Shown: positions 11,195 through 23,122, counted from the stretch's first letter. The stretch is 64,000 nucleotides of DNA from Megaustenia siamemsis (GCA_032433765.1 JAVIAB010000059.1:55314103-55378102); one strand, 5' to 3'. The notes: generated by a model not told the origin, from the letters alone. Numbers and translations: made by a program.

Positions 11195-11450
11195 GGGAGC
11201 CACGATAGCTCAGTGGTTAGTGAACTGAACTACAAAGGACTAGAGGTAGGGTTCGATCCCAATCGACGGCTTCCGGTTCACCCAGCCTTTAATGGGTAAT
11301 GGATTTTTTTTCTAGGAAAGTAAAGCGGAACGGGCGTAATACCGACCACATTACCCCAAAAATCATGTGCCGAAGGTCTGTACAATTTATGGTCACTAAC
11401 ACCATATTCCCTATACACCACTTGGCGACACGGGGGTACTATACTTTTGT
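11195..11450 (+). mobile_element. SINE family A, nested in LINE family 4
   Basis: Full-length tRNA-derived SINE: GGGAGCCACGATAGCTCAGT head, box B GGTTCGATCC and a GGGGGTACTATACT end. The flanks CACGTGGTCAAACC (11181-11194) and TACGTGATCAAACC (11451-11464) form a 14-bp target-site duplication with two mismatches. The LINE at 59367-59383 has this site only once, which confirms the insertion. Confidence 0.92.
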
Positions 11451-11671
11451 TACGTGATCAAACCATTTTATCTGTTGTTTCTTTATGTATACAATTTCGG
11501 AACTATACTTAGCTTTTTAATCAGTTGTTTAATTTTGTCGATCTTAACTCTCATGATGTTTCTCGCCATTCGTCTCACACATTTCATCTGATAGTGGTTA
11601 CTTGTCTTCTTGTTCTTGTAACTTAAATCCAGGTCTGGCGCTGGTAACATTAAGTTGAAACGAAGTTTGCA

Positions 11672-13112
11672 ATGTAGAGTGCCTGTTTTGCCTCTTGTAG
11701 AGTGCCTGTTTTGCCTCTTGTAGAGTGCCTGTTTTGCCTCTTGTAGAGTGCCTGTTTTGCCTTTTGTAGAGTGCCTGTTTTGCCTCTTTGTAGAGTGCCT
11801 GTTTTGCCTCTTGTAGAGTGCCTATTTTGCCTCTTGTAGAGTGCCTGTTTTGCCTTTTGTAGAGTGCCTGTTTTGTCTCTTGTAGAGTACCTGTTTTGCC
11901 TCTTGTAGAGTGCCTGTTTTGCCTCTTGTAGAGTGGCTGTTTTGCCTCTTGTAGAGTGCCTGTTTTGCCTCATGTAGAGTGTCTGTTATGCCTCTTGTAA
12001 AGTGCCTGTTTTGCCTCTTGTAGAGTGCCTGTTTGGCCTCATGTAGAGTGCCTGTTTTGCCTCTTGTAGAGTGCCTGTTTTGCCTCTTGTAGAGTGCCTG
12101 TTTTGCCTCATGTAGAGTGCCTGTTTTACCTCTTGTAGAGTGCCTCTTTTGCCTTTTGTAGAGTGCCTGTTTTGCCTTTTGTAGAGTGCATGTTTTGGCT
12201 CTTGTAGAGTGCCTGTTTTGCCTCTTGTAGAGTGCCTGTTTTGCCTCTTTGTAGCGTGCCTGTTTGCCTCTTGTAGAGTGCCTGTTTTGCCTCTTGTAGA
12301 GTGCCTGTTTAGCCTCTTGTAGAGTGCCTGTTTTACCTTTTGTAGAGTGCCTGTTTTGCCTCTTGTAGAGTGCCTGTTTTGCCTCTTGTAGAGTGCCTGT
12401 TTTGCCTCTTTGTAGAGTGCCTGTTTTTCCTCATGTAAAGTGTCTGTAATGCCTCTTGTAGAGTGCCTGTTTTGCCTCTTGTAGAGTGCCTGTTTTGCCT
12501 TATGTAGAGTGTCTGTTATGCCTCTTGTAAAGTGCCTGTTTTGCCTCTTGTAGAGTGCCTGTTTTGCCTCTTGTAGAGTGCCTGTTTTGCCTCTTGTAGA
12601 GTGCCTGTTTTGCCTTTTGTAGAGTGCCTGTTTTGCCTCTTTGTAGAGTGCCTGTTTTGCCTCTTGTAGAGTGCCTGTTTTGCCTCTTGTAGAGTGCCTG
12701 TTTTGCCTCATGTAGAGTGCCTGTTTTACCTCTTGTAGATTGCCTCTTTTGCCTTTTGTAGAGTGCCTGTTTTGCCTTTTGTAGAGTGCATGTTTTGGCT
12801 CTTGTAGAGTGCCTGTTTTGCCTCTTGTAGAGTGCCTGTTTTGCCTCTTTGTAGCGTGCCTGTTTGCCTCTTGTAGAGTGCCTGTTTTGCCTCTTGTAGA
12901 GTGCCTGTTTTGCCTCTTGTAGAGTGCCTGTTTGGCCTCATGTAGAGTGCCTGTTTTGCCTCATGTAGAGTGCCAGTTTTGCCTCTTGTAGAGTGCCTGT
13001 TTTGCCTCTTGTAGAGTGCCTGTTTTGCCTCTTGTAGAGTGCCTGTTTTGCCTCTTGTAGAGTGCCTGTTTTGCCTCTTGTAGAGTGGCTGTTTTGCCTC
13101 TTGTAGAGTGCC
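11672..13112. repeat. 23-bp minisatellite derived from a LINE reverse transcriptase
   Basis: About 62 units of the 23-bp type TAGAGTGCCTGTTTTGCCTC plus TTG, with point changes and 1-bp indels. The uninterrupted LINE at 59586-59612 has the unit once (TAGAGTGCCCGTTTTGCCTC), followed directly by a second TAGAGT. Both flanks of the array continue the same LINE. A block with rare variants (for example GCATGTTTTGGCTC) recurs 600 bp apart near 12188 and 12788, so the array also grew by block duplication. Confidence 0.95.
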
Positions 13113-13715
13113 TGTTTTGGCTGTAAAGTAATCTTCATGTTTGACAACAGTGGTGATGTGACGATAATTTGACAATCTTTGTTGTATCTTGAATCTATTT
13201 CTTCTGTTTTTGGATTGCTGTTTGTCACTAGACCTTGTAGGTATATAAATTCCTCTGCTTGATTTTGTTGTCTGCCGTATATGATTATGTTGATGTCTTG
13301 TTTATCTTTTGTTATGTTCATTACTTTTCCTTTGTTGTTGTTGATTTTCATGTTTGCATGTCATGAGTGCCTGTGCTGATATTATATTTCATTGTTCTTG
13401 TATGTCTTCTATTTTTCCGTGTGTTAGTTCCTCATCGTCTGCAAATAGTAGCTCGCTAACATCCTCTGTGAACGATGGGTTGGCAAACATATATATGTGG
13501 TCTATGTAGGTACTAAACATTAGGGGAGTATTGACTCCTATCTTACTCCTGTTCTAACATCGAAATAATATGTGTAGCCTGCTGCTGTTCTTACTGTGCC
13601 GCTGCTGTTGATGTAGAGACTTTTAATTAGGTTGGCTAGATGTTGACTGTTTCTCCGTATGTTGTTAGTGTCTCCCCTAATTCTCTGTTTACTCGGTCGA
13701 ATATTTTTATTGGTG

Positions 13716-13794
13716 TGTGTTTGTGAATGAATGAAAATTGTAATAAACTGAATTAGTAAGTGTGTGTCCTTGCGTGCACGCGCGTACGTGTGTG

Positions 13795-13826
<32 letters not shown>

Positions 13827-14570
13827 AATGACTGAAAGATGCAGGGATCATAATGCAGTACGTGCGCTTGTGCGATGAATAAGTAACAATCGCAGAAAAT
13901 TTAAATTGTCACGAATTACTGAATGAACGAATGGCTGAATTAATGAATTTTACAGAAAACTAATGTAGTGGATGTCTGAATGAAAGAGCGGCAGTATCTG
14001 GAGAATTAAATAATATGTGCATATGTGTATGTAAATGAACGAAAGCAGAAGGAAACTAAAATAGAGTGTGTGTATGTGTTTGTATGTGCGAATAAGCACT
14101 AATGGATGAAGGAAAGTTCCGAAAAGATGAAATAATAAATGTGTGAATGCAGTGATAGAAAAAATTGTCTGAAACACACTTCTTCTTTCTCCGGGTAAAG
14201 GTATACAAATGCTCGAGCATTGTTCAGCAGACTGTAAGTACATAATCTAGACCATGTATATCTACGTTTATGTTGTGTTCTTATCGTCTTTCTTTTATGT
14301 GTCTTGTTAATTATTATCGATAGCGAAGACTTTGACAACAATGGCTCTTCGACTGTCGCTTATTTTAGGTCTCAGAGAAGACCTAAGGTTTTGGATTCAT
14401 CGAAGACATTGCTAGTTTGATTCTTGATCAGGCAACGAATTTCATGTTTTGTTGGACATTCTGAACGTTTGATTCTGTCTGATTCATCATTGATTACTTG
14501 TATTGGCAATGATGATAATATTGTATAATATACAATATTATAATATTACAATAGTATGCTATTGTATAAG
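13716..14570. other. Unassigned sequence with a TG microsatellite
   Basis: A (TG)n tract lies at 13788-13826. Beyond it there is AT-rich sequence with many GAATGAAT-like runs, and an AT-only palindromic patch near 14518-14552. No coding family is recognised. Confidence 0.5.
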
Positions 14571-14893
14571 TCGGGCTTGTTGCATGAGCTACTGAGTTAA
14601 GTGCTCTGTGCACACTGTGAGCTGTGTGTTTAATCCGGTTTGATCATGTTTCGATATTCCCTTTGTTTACGATGAATTATCTTATGACAAGGAACAGTTG
14701 GCTGTGTTCACTTTCTGTGCGGTTTCGCCTTATGTCTTTTGGCGTGTGCTGAGACTGCTATGATAGGGACTACAATTACCGTTCTTTGTTTCAGAGATGA
14801 GTTAGTAATTCGAATGATTCCACTGGAACGTGCGGTTAAGCAATTTTGGATTTTAATTCGTTTGCAGTGATACTGAGGCCTTCCATAACCATC
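14571..14893 (-). mobile_element. Unclassified dispersed family X, copy 1
   Basis: The reverse complement aligns along its length with 20034-20400. Both encode, in the same frame, a basic C-terminus with GYGRPQYHCKRIKIQN, GIIRITNSS and SAHAKRHKAKPHRK before a stop. Homology continues past the stop for about 150 bp. I do not recognise the protein. A mobile element is the simplest explanation because two diverged copies lie in opposite orientations 5 kb apart. Confidence 0.6.
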
Positions 14894-15122
14894 ACCATAA
14901 TATTTTATAATATTGTACCATACTATATCATATTTTTCATATTGTATCATATTGTAAATAACCCAAATAATCTTGTTTACAAATCTAATCAAGAGATAGA
15001 TGAATTGACAGACGGATGTATGCATGGGCGATGGGACGGATAGATGGACAAACAGCTATAAAGAAAGGCAGACAGGGGGTAAGTGAGAGACAGACAGAGG
15101 TAGATAGTTTGATAGACAGATA
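14894..15122. other. AT-rich spacer leading into a microsatellite
   Basis: It holds AT-rich palindromic runs around 14900-14960 (ATATCATATT-like) and then degenerate GACA/GATA-type tetranucleotides that grade into the next array. Confidence 0.5.
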
Positions 15123-15784
<662 letters not shown>

Positions 15785-16505
15785 ATAGAAAATTATGATT
15801 TGACAGAAAAAGCAAATACTGAAATAACATTAGAAACAGGAAATCTTGTCTCATGTTCATGAAAGCCAACCGACACGGCACATGATGATTCTAATGAACG
15901 TCATATGTGTAAGGAACAAGAAACCGTGGGTATTACAAGAACCACTGGACGGCTGCAAACTGGACGGCCAAACTAACCACAGACCGTTTGGGGCCTGCTC
16001 TGTGTGTAGAAGCCAACTAGGGTGGAATAACCTATTATCATGTGAATCGCCGGCCATTACCGGAAGCCGACTCTAGTCAGTTTGAGAATCTATTTCCGTA
16101 ATGGCGTCGAACTAGATTCACTTTCTTCGTGTGCCATTGAGTTTCCGGATTGCTGTTGAAACTAATTACTGTTTGTGTGCTATACTTCTTTTCCATCTTG
16201 CTACAGACGCTAATTTCCCAGTGTACTACCATTACTGGAGATAGCTTCTGTCGAAAATATGAATCTCCGAAATGAATCACGATTACTCATGTTCTAACGT
16301 GACGCAATCTTCTACAAGCCTAGCTTCCAAAATGGTGCATTGGAGACATCAATGCAGCTTTCTAGGTAATTGGAAAATTGACTTATCAAATCAAACGACA
16401 GGTATTTGTCTCGTCTCTGTAGTAGTTATCTGCTATGAACAATGTTATGTTTATTTGTTATGTTCTCTGTATCTCTACTCTAGGGCCCGTAGTATTTATG
16501 TGGTT
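15785..16505. other. Unassigned sequence
   Basis: About 720 bp of apparently single-copy DNA. A fragment near 15862-15888 (AGCCAACCGACACGGCACAT) may be a degraded family 2 LINE tail. The open frames at 15846-16076 and 16272-16508 match nothing I know. Confidence 0.45.
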
Positions 16506-16509
16506 TAAA

Positions 16510-16993
16510 AAGTCATATACAACAAATCTAAGTCAATAGAAGTGAGAAAGACAATTCGTCGATGCTATACAGAGCCAATTCTTGACCTATAGAAGCGAAT
16601 CATGGACAGTAAACAAACAAATGAAAAGACGATTAGAGGCCAAAGAGATGGGATTTCTGAGATGTTGAAAGTTTCCTGGACAGCTAAAGAGACCAATGAG
16701 GAAATTCCCAAAGAGGTCAACATAAAAAGAGTGCCCATAAGAAACGTCAGAAAGAAACAATCAACATCTTTCGGGCACATCATGATAAGAGGAAAGTTGG
16801 AATACTTAATTACAACTGGCACAATGCAGGGAAAAAGAGATCGCGGATGACAAAGAGAGAAAATACTAGATAAATTGGTGTCATGGCATGGAAAATAGTC
16901 AACAACAGAATCAATACGATGCACCGTGGATAGCAGATTGTGGAAGGACATGATCGCCTACGCCAACCGTTATGGCACATGATGATGATAACG
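16510..16993 (+). mobile_element. LINE family 2, 5'-truncated
   Basis: It aligns with 2680-3112 over its whole length, including AATGAAAAGACGATTAGAGG and the CGCCTACGCCAACCG...GGCACATGATGATGATAA end. The frame is broken by stops and indels. Confidence 0.85.
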
Positions 16994-17311
16994 GTATATT
17001 TAATATTTGTGCTTACTCGTATCTACCTTCTAGCAGTGCTCCTGGGAAGCGACAAACCAGTCTGCTTTGGCGAGTAGGTATCTATGAGGAGAGTCAATCT
17101 TGTACAAAACAAAAATGCCATTTTGAAGTAGGATGTGTTAGGTCGAAATACCCACATATACCAGTTATGATGCAAAATACATGCATCTCTGTCTACGTAA
17201 CGTCCTTCTAAGGACAGACGATGAAGACGAGTAGTCGTTGATTGATCGCAGAAAGAGATGAACTGTACGGTATCACTTATGGGAAACTAGTTTATGAAAT
17301 CGCTGTAAGTT
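16994..17311. other. Unassigned sequence
   Basis: About 320 bp between two LINE ends. No coding or repeat signal is seen. Confidence 0.5.
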
Positions 17312-17597
17312 AAGTTTTAAAACAACTAAAAATGAAAAAAAGAACTACTATAAACAATTAGAACAAGACAAAGGAAATTTTTTGGGCATGTTAAAAGACA
17401 CAACTGCACAATAAACGTAATATTGGAAGGGAAAATACAAGGTAAAAGAGGCAGAGGCAGAACAAGACTAACATGGTAACATCAAAATATGTACAAGTCA
17501 ACCTATGACAATCTGCACCATCAAAGCAAGAGACAGTGGAATAATGCTCCATGGTAGCCAACTTTCGATGCGGAGACGGCACTCAATGATGATGAAG
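17312..17597 (+). mobile_element. LINE family 1, short 3' end
   Basis: It matches the last 280 bp of the copy at 27045-28380 (CATGTTAAAAGACACAAC, GGCAGAGGCAGA and ending ACGGCACTCAATGATGATGA). Small deletions break the frame. Confidence 0.82.
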
Positions 17598-17825
17598 TGG
17601 GGTTGATGTGGAGCGGTGCGCTATTTTTCTTCTTCCTCTTTTGAACTCCCTGTCTTCAAAAGACACTTTCCAAGCCGCCCCTATTTCTTGCCATTCTTTT
17701 AAGATCATTCCATGTCTTCCCCATATTTTTCATCTCTTTTTCCACCTGTCTTCTCCAATATCAATTTTGCCCTTTCACTTTGTCTCTTCCCCCTTGGATT
17801 AAAAAAAGAGTGTTTCTTCTTCTGC

Positions 17826-18020
17826 TGCGATCATGACGTCATTCAGACTATGATTCCGGACTCTCTTATGAAGGCAGCTGTCTGTTTAAGTGATTCGGTT
17901 GCCCCGTAGAGTTTCTCTTCCAGGGAGGTGGGTGTGGGCCACATTGTTCTTCTCAGGTCTGTGTACTGGGGGCATTCCTGTAGAACATGTTTTGTCGTCA
18001 TGTTATTCAGTGTACAATGT
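17826..18020 (-). mobile_element. Jockey/CR1-like LINE C-terminus, copy 2
   Basis: Sister to 7382-7556: the two share long runs such as TCTTCCAGGGAGGTGGGTGT and TCTGTGTACTGGGGGCA. The minus strand encodes CPQYTDLRRTMWPTPTSLEE, then KLYG. Conservation of the coding frame in both copies supports the reading. Confidence 0.7.
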
Positions 18021-18238
18021 CATTAAAGTGTTTGTTTTGTAATACTCTCATTTATCTTTGACAATGTGTCCTGTCCAGCTTTCTGGTTTTTGATTGATCT
18101 CTTTGTCCACCGGTATTTGACTACTACTTTCCTATCGTTTTAAGTTAGTGATTTCATCCTACCATTTCCATCCTTTTATTGCGATCAAGCATCTATTTAC
18201 TAAAATCTATGTCTACATGAATGTCATAGATATATATC

Positions 18239-18940
18239 ATATCGTATGAATATCAAAAAGACTAAAACTATGATCACAAACAAAGGAAGTACTCAAAACC
18301 CACAAGTGGATATCAAAATTGAAGGAATAGACCTGGAGACAGTTCAGAAATACAACTACCTTGGACATACTATAACCAGTGATGGAAAATGTACAACTGA
18401 AATAAACAAAAGAATAGGAATGGCAAAAAGTAATTTTTATGTTATGAAGAACATACTAACATCAAAACAAATAACACCAGGGCTAAAACTAAGAATAGCA
18501 AAATGTTATGTCTTCTCAACATTCCTATATGGTGCTGAAACATGGATATTAGACAAGAAAACAGAACTGAGAATTGAAGCCTTTGAAATGTGGATATATA
18601 GAAGAATAGGTAGAATTGGATGGAAAGAAATGAAAACAAACGATGAAGTCTTAAAACAACTAAAAATGAAGAGAGAAAAACTAAACACAATTCAAAAAAG
18701 ACATGCGATTTTTGGGGCATGTTAAAAGACACAAAAGCCTCCTAAAAGTAATATTGGAAGAGCAAATACAGGGTAAAAGAGGCAGAGGCAGACCAAGACT
18801 AACTGGATTCGGTAACATCAAAAGATGGACAAGTCAGCCTATGACAATCTGCACCATCAAAGCAAGAAACAGAGCAGAATGGCGCTCCATGGAAGCCAAC
18901 CTTCATTGCGGAGACGGCACTCGATGATGATGATATCTAC
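18239..18940 (+). mobile_element. LINE family 1, 5'-truncated with one frameshift
   Basis: The open frame at 18246-18725 encodes NIKKTKTMITNK, a YNYLGHTITSDG block, FLYGAETW and EAFEMWIYRRIGRIGWKEMK. A frameshift near 18710 moves the remaining family C-terminus (HVKRH, GRGRPRL, EANLHCGDGT) into another frame at 18703-18927. It ends with a CGATGATGATGAT tail. The catalytic YADD box lies upstream of the truncation and is missing. Confidence 0.87.
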
Positions 18941-19169
18941 ATGACTGTCATTTTTGTTGTTCTCTATGTTTTACCGCCATATAATAGGTCTGACATAATA
19001 TAACTCAATTAGAGTTGAACATTTGTTATTTGATGTTATTATAATAACTGTGAGTGAGGACAAATAACAGTGACTGGAGCTAAAGCTGCAGTCTCTAAAT
19101 GCACTTGACTTATTCAGGCCATGAGGTGACAGTCAGGTTTTGGTAACATGAAATGACTGTTAGACTTTC

Positions 19170-19668
19170 TGTACATGTCAGTTGATTGTTAGGTTCTTCT
19201 GTACATGTCAGTTGATTGTTAGGTTCATCTGTACATGTAAGTTGATTGTTAGGTTCATCTGTACATGTCAGTTGATTGTTAGGTTCTTCTGTACATGTAA
19301 GTTGATTGTTAGGTTCTTCTGTACATGTAAGTTGATTGTTAGGTTCATCTGTGCATGTCAGTTGATTGTTATGTTCATCTGTACATGTCAGTTGATTGTT
19401 AGGTTCATCTGTACATGTCAGTTGATTGTTAGGTTTATCTGTACATGTAAGTTAATTGTTATGTTCATCTGTACATGTCAGTTGATTGTTAGGTTCATCT
19501 GTACATGTAAGTTGATTGTTAGGTTCTTCTGTACATGAAAGTTGATTGTTAGGTACTTCTGTACATGTAAGTTGATTGTTAGGTTCATCTGTACATGTCA
19601 GTTGATTGTTAGGTTCTTCTGTACATGTCAGTTGATTGTTAGGTTCTTCTGTACATGTAAGTTGATTG
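19170..19668. repeat. 30-bp minisatellite
   Basis: About 16.5 units of GTTGATTGTTAGGTTC, then A or T, TCTGTACATGT and C or A, A. The period is exactly 30 bp throughout. Variation is mostly two biallelic positions. The array ends directly beside a LINE family 3 end. Confidence 0.97.
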
Positions 19669-19675
19669 TAACAAC

Positions 19676-19848
19676 TAGAAACATTGAGGGACGAATAGAT
19701 ATAGGGAGCAAAGAGAAAAGATATTAGACAGCTTAAGAGAATGGCTTGGCAGAAGGTCAACAACAGAAATGATAAATAAATGTCGTGATCGAAAGTTGTG
19801 GAGAGACATCATCACCTACGCCAGCAGGCCCGGTACTTGATGACGATG
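19676..19848 (+). mobile_element. LINE family 3, 3' end
   Basis: It matches 35755-35925 and 40930-41060: GGAGCAAAGAGAAAAGATA, AATGGCTTGGCAGAAGGTCA and the end CACCTACGCCAGCAGGCC...ACTTGATGA. It is 5'-truncated where the 30-bp array begins. Confidence 0.82.
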
Positions 19849-20033
19849 TGATAGTTTTCTAAACTGAGTTATATCTCGACATTCTACTCTACACAATAAC
19901 ACTATTGCCATGTTTGTGGGTTTTACAATGCTTCTTTTATTTGACAATCTTGACCTGTTTATCTTGAGCAACCATTTATATTGTCCTATAGTAGAAAGAC
20001 GATGAGCAAATGTGGGACATGTATTTAGAAGAA

Positions 20034-20505
20034 TTGGTTATTGGTTATGGAAGGCCTCGGTATCACAGCAAACGAATTAAAATCCATAATTGCTCAACCG
20101 CCCGTGCCAGAGGAATCATCCGAATTACTAACTCATCTCCCAAACAAAGAAAGGTAACTGGTGTCCCCATCGCAGCAGTCTCAGCACACGCCAAAAGACA
20201 TAAGGCGAAACCGCGCAGAAAGTGAACACAGCCAACTGTTCCCTGTCATACGATATCATCATTCATCGTAAACAAGCGGGATATCGGAGCAGGATCAAAA
20301 CGGATGAGACACACAGCTCACGGTGTGCACAGAGCACTTAACTCAGTAGCTCCTGCAATAAGCCGGACTTGGAATATGAGGAAACTGCAACAAGGAACAC
20401 TTTTCAGACATAGCCTTCAATGGTTCCTGCCGCCTATCCACCATATACCATGGGAGTTCACGTCCTCCCGAAAATGATGATCGTCATAGCACTTGATGAT
20501 GTTAG
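20034..20505 (+). mobile_element. Unclassified dispersed family X, copy 2
   Basis: The longer copy of family X. The frame ending at 20225 encodes GYGRPRYHSKRIKIHN, GIIRITNSSPKQRK and SAHAKRHKAKPRRK and then stops. Conserved non-coding sequence follows. A second frame downstream reads LQWFLPPIHHIPWEFTSSRK before stops, and the end near 20480-20510 contains ATGATGATCGTC and CTTGATGATG, resembling LINE tails. Family identity is unknown to me. Confidence 0.6.
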
Positions 20506-20683
20506 GCCATCATTGATGACTCCAATTCCAAACATATAGACACACAGTGGTGGTAAGTTATCATTTAGAAGAAACAACATGCGAATCAATAAGCGACTCT
20601 CGAGTGGGAAACATCAAGTCAGAGGAACGAAAGACTAACAGCTTGCTCAAAAGAAACAATTGGTGGGAACCTTATGTATAGTA

Positions 20684-20936
20684 GGGAGTCGCGATAGCTC
20701 AGTGGTTAGTGAACCGGACTACAAAGGGCAAGGGGTAGGGTTCGATGCAACCGACGGCTTCCGGGTTCACCCAGCCTAAATGGGTACCAGATATTTTTCT
20801 GGGAAAGTAAAGCAACACGGGCGTAATACCGACCACATTACCCCAAAAATCATGTGCTGAAGGTCTGTAAAATATAGGGTCACTAACACCATATTTCCCT
20901 ATACGTCACTTGGCGTGACGGGGGTACTTTACTTTA
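20684..20936 (+). mobile_element. SINE family A, full length
   Basis: GGGAGTCGCGATAGCTCAGT head, mutated box B (GGTTCGATGC) and GACGGGGGTACTTTACTTT end. CTTATGT occurs just left (20671-20677) and just right (about 20946-20952) and may be a short target-site duplication. Confidence 0.87.
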
Positions 20937-21096
20937 TTTGTTTTACTTATGTGCAGTCTATCGGAAACTGTAAGGATCAAGAAGGAGATACAGTGGGTTG
21001 ATCTGAAGGCTATAATATTAGTTAAATGTGTAATTCTTTGGCTTTAGTTTTCATCAATTTGATTGCATTTTTGATAACTGGTTCACTCAGTATTTG

Positions 21097-21383
21097 ATCA
21101 ATGGATTTGTTATATCATTCAGATGTTAAACCAGTCCATCAATGGATTTGTTATATCATTCAGATGTTAAACCAGTCCATCAATGGATTTGTTATATCAT
21201 TCAGATGTTAAACCAGTCCATCAATGGATTTGTTATATCATTCAGATGTTAAACCAGTCCATCAATGGATTTGTTATATCATTCAGATGTTAAACCAGTC
21301 CATCAATGGATTTGTTATATCATTCAGATGTTAAACCAGTCCATCAATGGATTTGTTATATCATTCAGATGTTAAACCAGTCC
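21097..21383. repeat. 41-bp minisatellite, seven identical units
   Basis: The unit begins ATCAATGGATTTGTTATATC and ends TTAAACCAGTCC. Exactly 287 bp equals 7 x 41 with no differences that I can see, so it is very young or homogenised. Confidence 0.97.
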
Positions 21384-21446
21384 ATCATCATCATCTTGTG
21401 TCATACCGGTTGGCGTAGGCGATCATGTCCTTCCATAATCTTCTAA
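21384..21446 (-). mobile_element. LINE family 2, 63-bp 3' tip between two arrays
   Basis: ATACCGGTTGGCGTAGGCGA followed by TCATGTCCTTCCATAATCTT is the reverse of the family 2 terminus, with a CATCATCATC tail on the left. It lies exactly between the 41-bp and 30-bp arrays. Confidence 0.82.
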
Positions 21447-21960
21447 GGCTGGACATGGATCTCACAATGCAGAGAAGGCTGGACATGGATCTCACATCCC
21501 AGTAAAGGCTAGACATGGATCTAACAATCCAGGGAAGGCTGGACATGGATCTCACATCCCAGTAAAGGCTAGACATGGATCTAACAATCCAGGGAAGGCT
21601 GGACATGGATCTCACATCCCAGTAAAGGCTAGACATGGATCTAACAATTCAGGGAAGGCTGGACATGGATCTAACAATCCAGGGAAGGCTGGACATGGAT
21701 CTCACATCCCAGTAAAGGCTAGACATGGATCTAACAATCCAGGGAAGGCTGGACATGGATCTAACAATCCAGGGAAGGCTGGACATGGATCTAACAATCC
21801 AGGGAAGGCTAGACATGGATCTAACAATCCAGGGAAGGCTAGACATGGATCTCACAACCAAGAGAGGACTAGACATAGGAATTCTCAATCCAAAGAAGGC
21901 TAGACATCGGATATCATAACAAAGAGAAGACTAGACATCGAACCTCACAACCCAGAGAAG
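21447..21960. repeat. 30-bp minisatellite with 60-bp higher-order pattern
   Basis: About 17 units with GGACATGGATCTAACAATCC or AGACATGGATCTCACATCCC variants. The two variants alternate in the left part, giving a 60-bp super-unit. The last few units are diverged. Confidence 0.95.
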
Positions 21961-21988
21961 AGGTTGCCTGTCTGTTTGACTTTCTGTC

Positions 21989-22359
21989 TGTCTATCTATC
22001 CATGTGTCCGTCCGTCAGTCTGTATGTCTATCTATCCATGTGTCCGTCCGTCAGTCTGTATGTCTATCTATCCATGTGTCCTTCCGTCAGTCTGTATGTC
22101 TATCTATCCATGTGTCCGTCCGTCAGTCTGTATGTCTATCTATCCATGTGTCCGTCCGTCAGTCTGTATGTCTATCTATCCATGTGTCCGTCCGTCAGTC
22201 TGTATGTCTATCTATCCATGTGTCCGTCCGTCAGTCTGTATGTCTATCTATCCATGTGTCCGTCCGTCAGTCTGTATGTCTATCTATCCATGTGTCCGTC
22301 CGTCAGTCTGTATGTCTATCTATCCATGTGTCCGTCCGTCAGTCTGTATGTCTATCTAT
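21989..22359. repeat. 36-bp minisatellite built from tetranucleotides
   Basis: Ten units of exactly 36 bp (21989-22348) plus a partial. The unit reads as nine tetramers: TGTC TATC TATC CATG TGTC, then CGTC CGTC AGTC TGTA. I see one substitution (CGTC to CTTC in the third unit). It probably arose from a compound microsatellite. Confidence 0.97.
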
Positions 22360-22768
22360 ATATTCATATTTCGAGACTGCACACGGGGCAGAGATTCTGG
22401 ACTCTCTTTATTCGACCATCTTTGTTATCAAGTATCAGACCTTGCACAGGACTCGCAATTTTATTACGTTCCTGGTTTGCATGAGCTTCTCAATCGCCAC
22501 AATGGAACTGATGCATGCTGTTGTTGCCTCTCGCATCATTTAAAGGTAAGTAGTGTCCATAAATATATTAGCGCTGTGACCTTTCAGGCATGTCGTAATG
22601 TCGTTGATCGATGGCTTAACAAGTTGTCATTGTAAAAGGTATTGTTATGGAAACAGTCATATGTTTTGGAAGCATTGATCTCTGCAATATGTGCCATTTT
22701 GGCACGCAAGGTTTCTGTTTTTGAGATTGTGGTTCTGCCCACTGTGTCGTCTTGGGCTCGAAAGGATA
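22360..22768. other. Unassigned sequence between two arrays
   Basis: About 400 bp with no gene or repeat identified. Open frames entering from the 36-bp array continue here but lack support. Confidence 0.5.

Positions 22769-23122
<354 letters not shown>

Larger units (their letters stand above)
10950..13715 (-). mobile_element. LINE family 4, split by a SINE and a minisatellite
   Basis: Four blocks on the minus strand align in order with the continuous copy at 59150-60290: 10950-11194, 11465-11671 and 13112-13715, with the 23-bp array lying between the second and third. The part at 13180-13351 encodes KINNNKGKVMN...AEEFIYLQG and SPLLSNMKITL, which match the sister's KISINKTKVMN...VEEFKYLG and SPLLSNKEITL. 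The 3' end is to the left. Stops and frameshifts make it inactive. The interruptions are a family A SINE (11195-11450) and an array grown from the reverse-transcriptase sequence itself. Confidence 0.85.

Noticed and set aside
11195..11290. tRNA gene
   Set aside because: The head has box A, box B and a pairable acceptor start and end (GGGAGCC with GGCTTCC), but the same head with the same non-tRNA body occurs at several sites, so it is a SINE. The same applies to 20684, 36050, 39075 and 56586.
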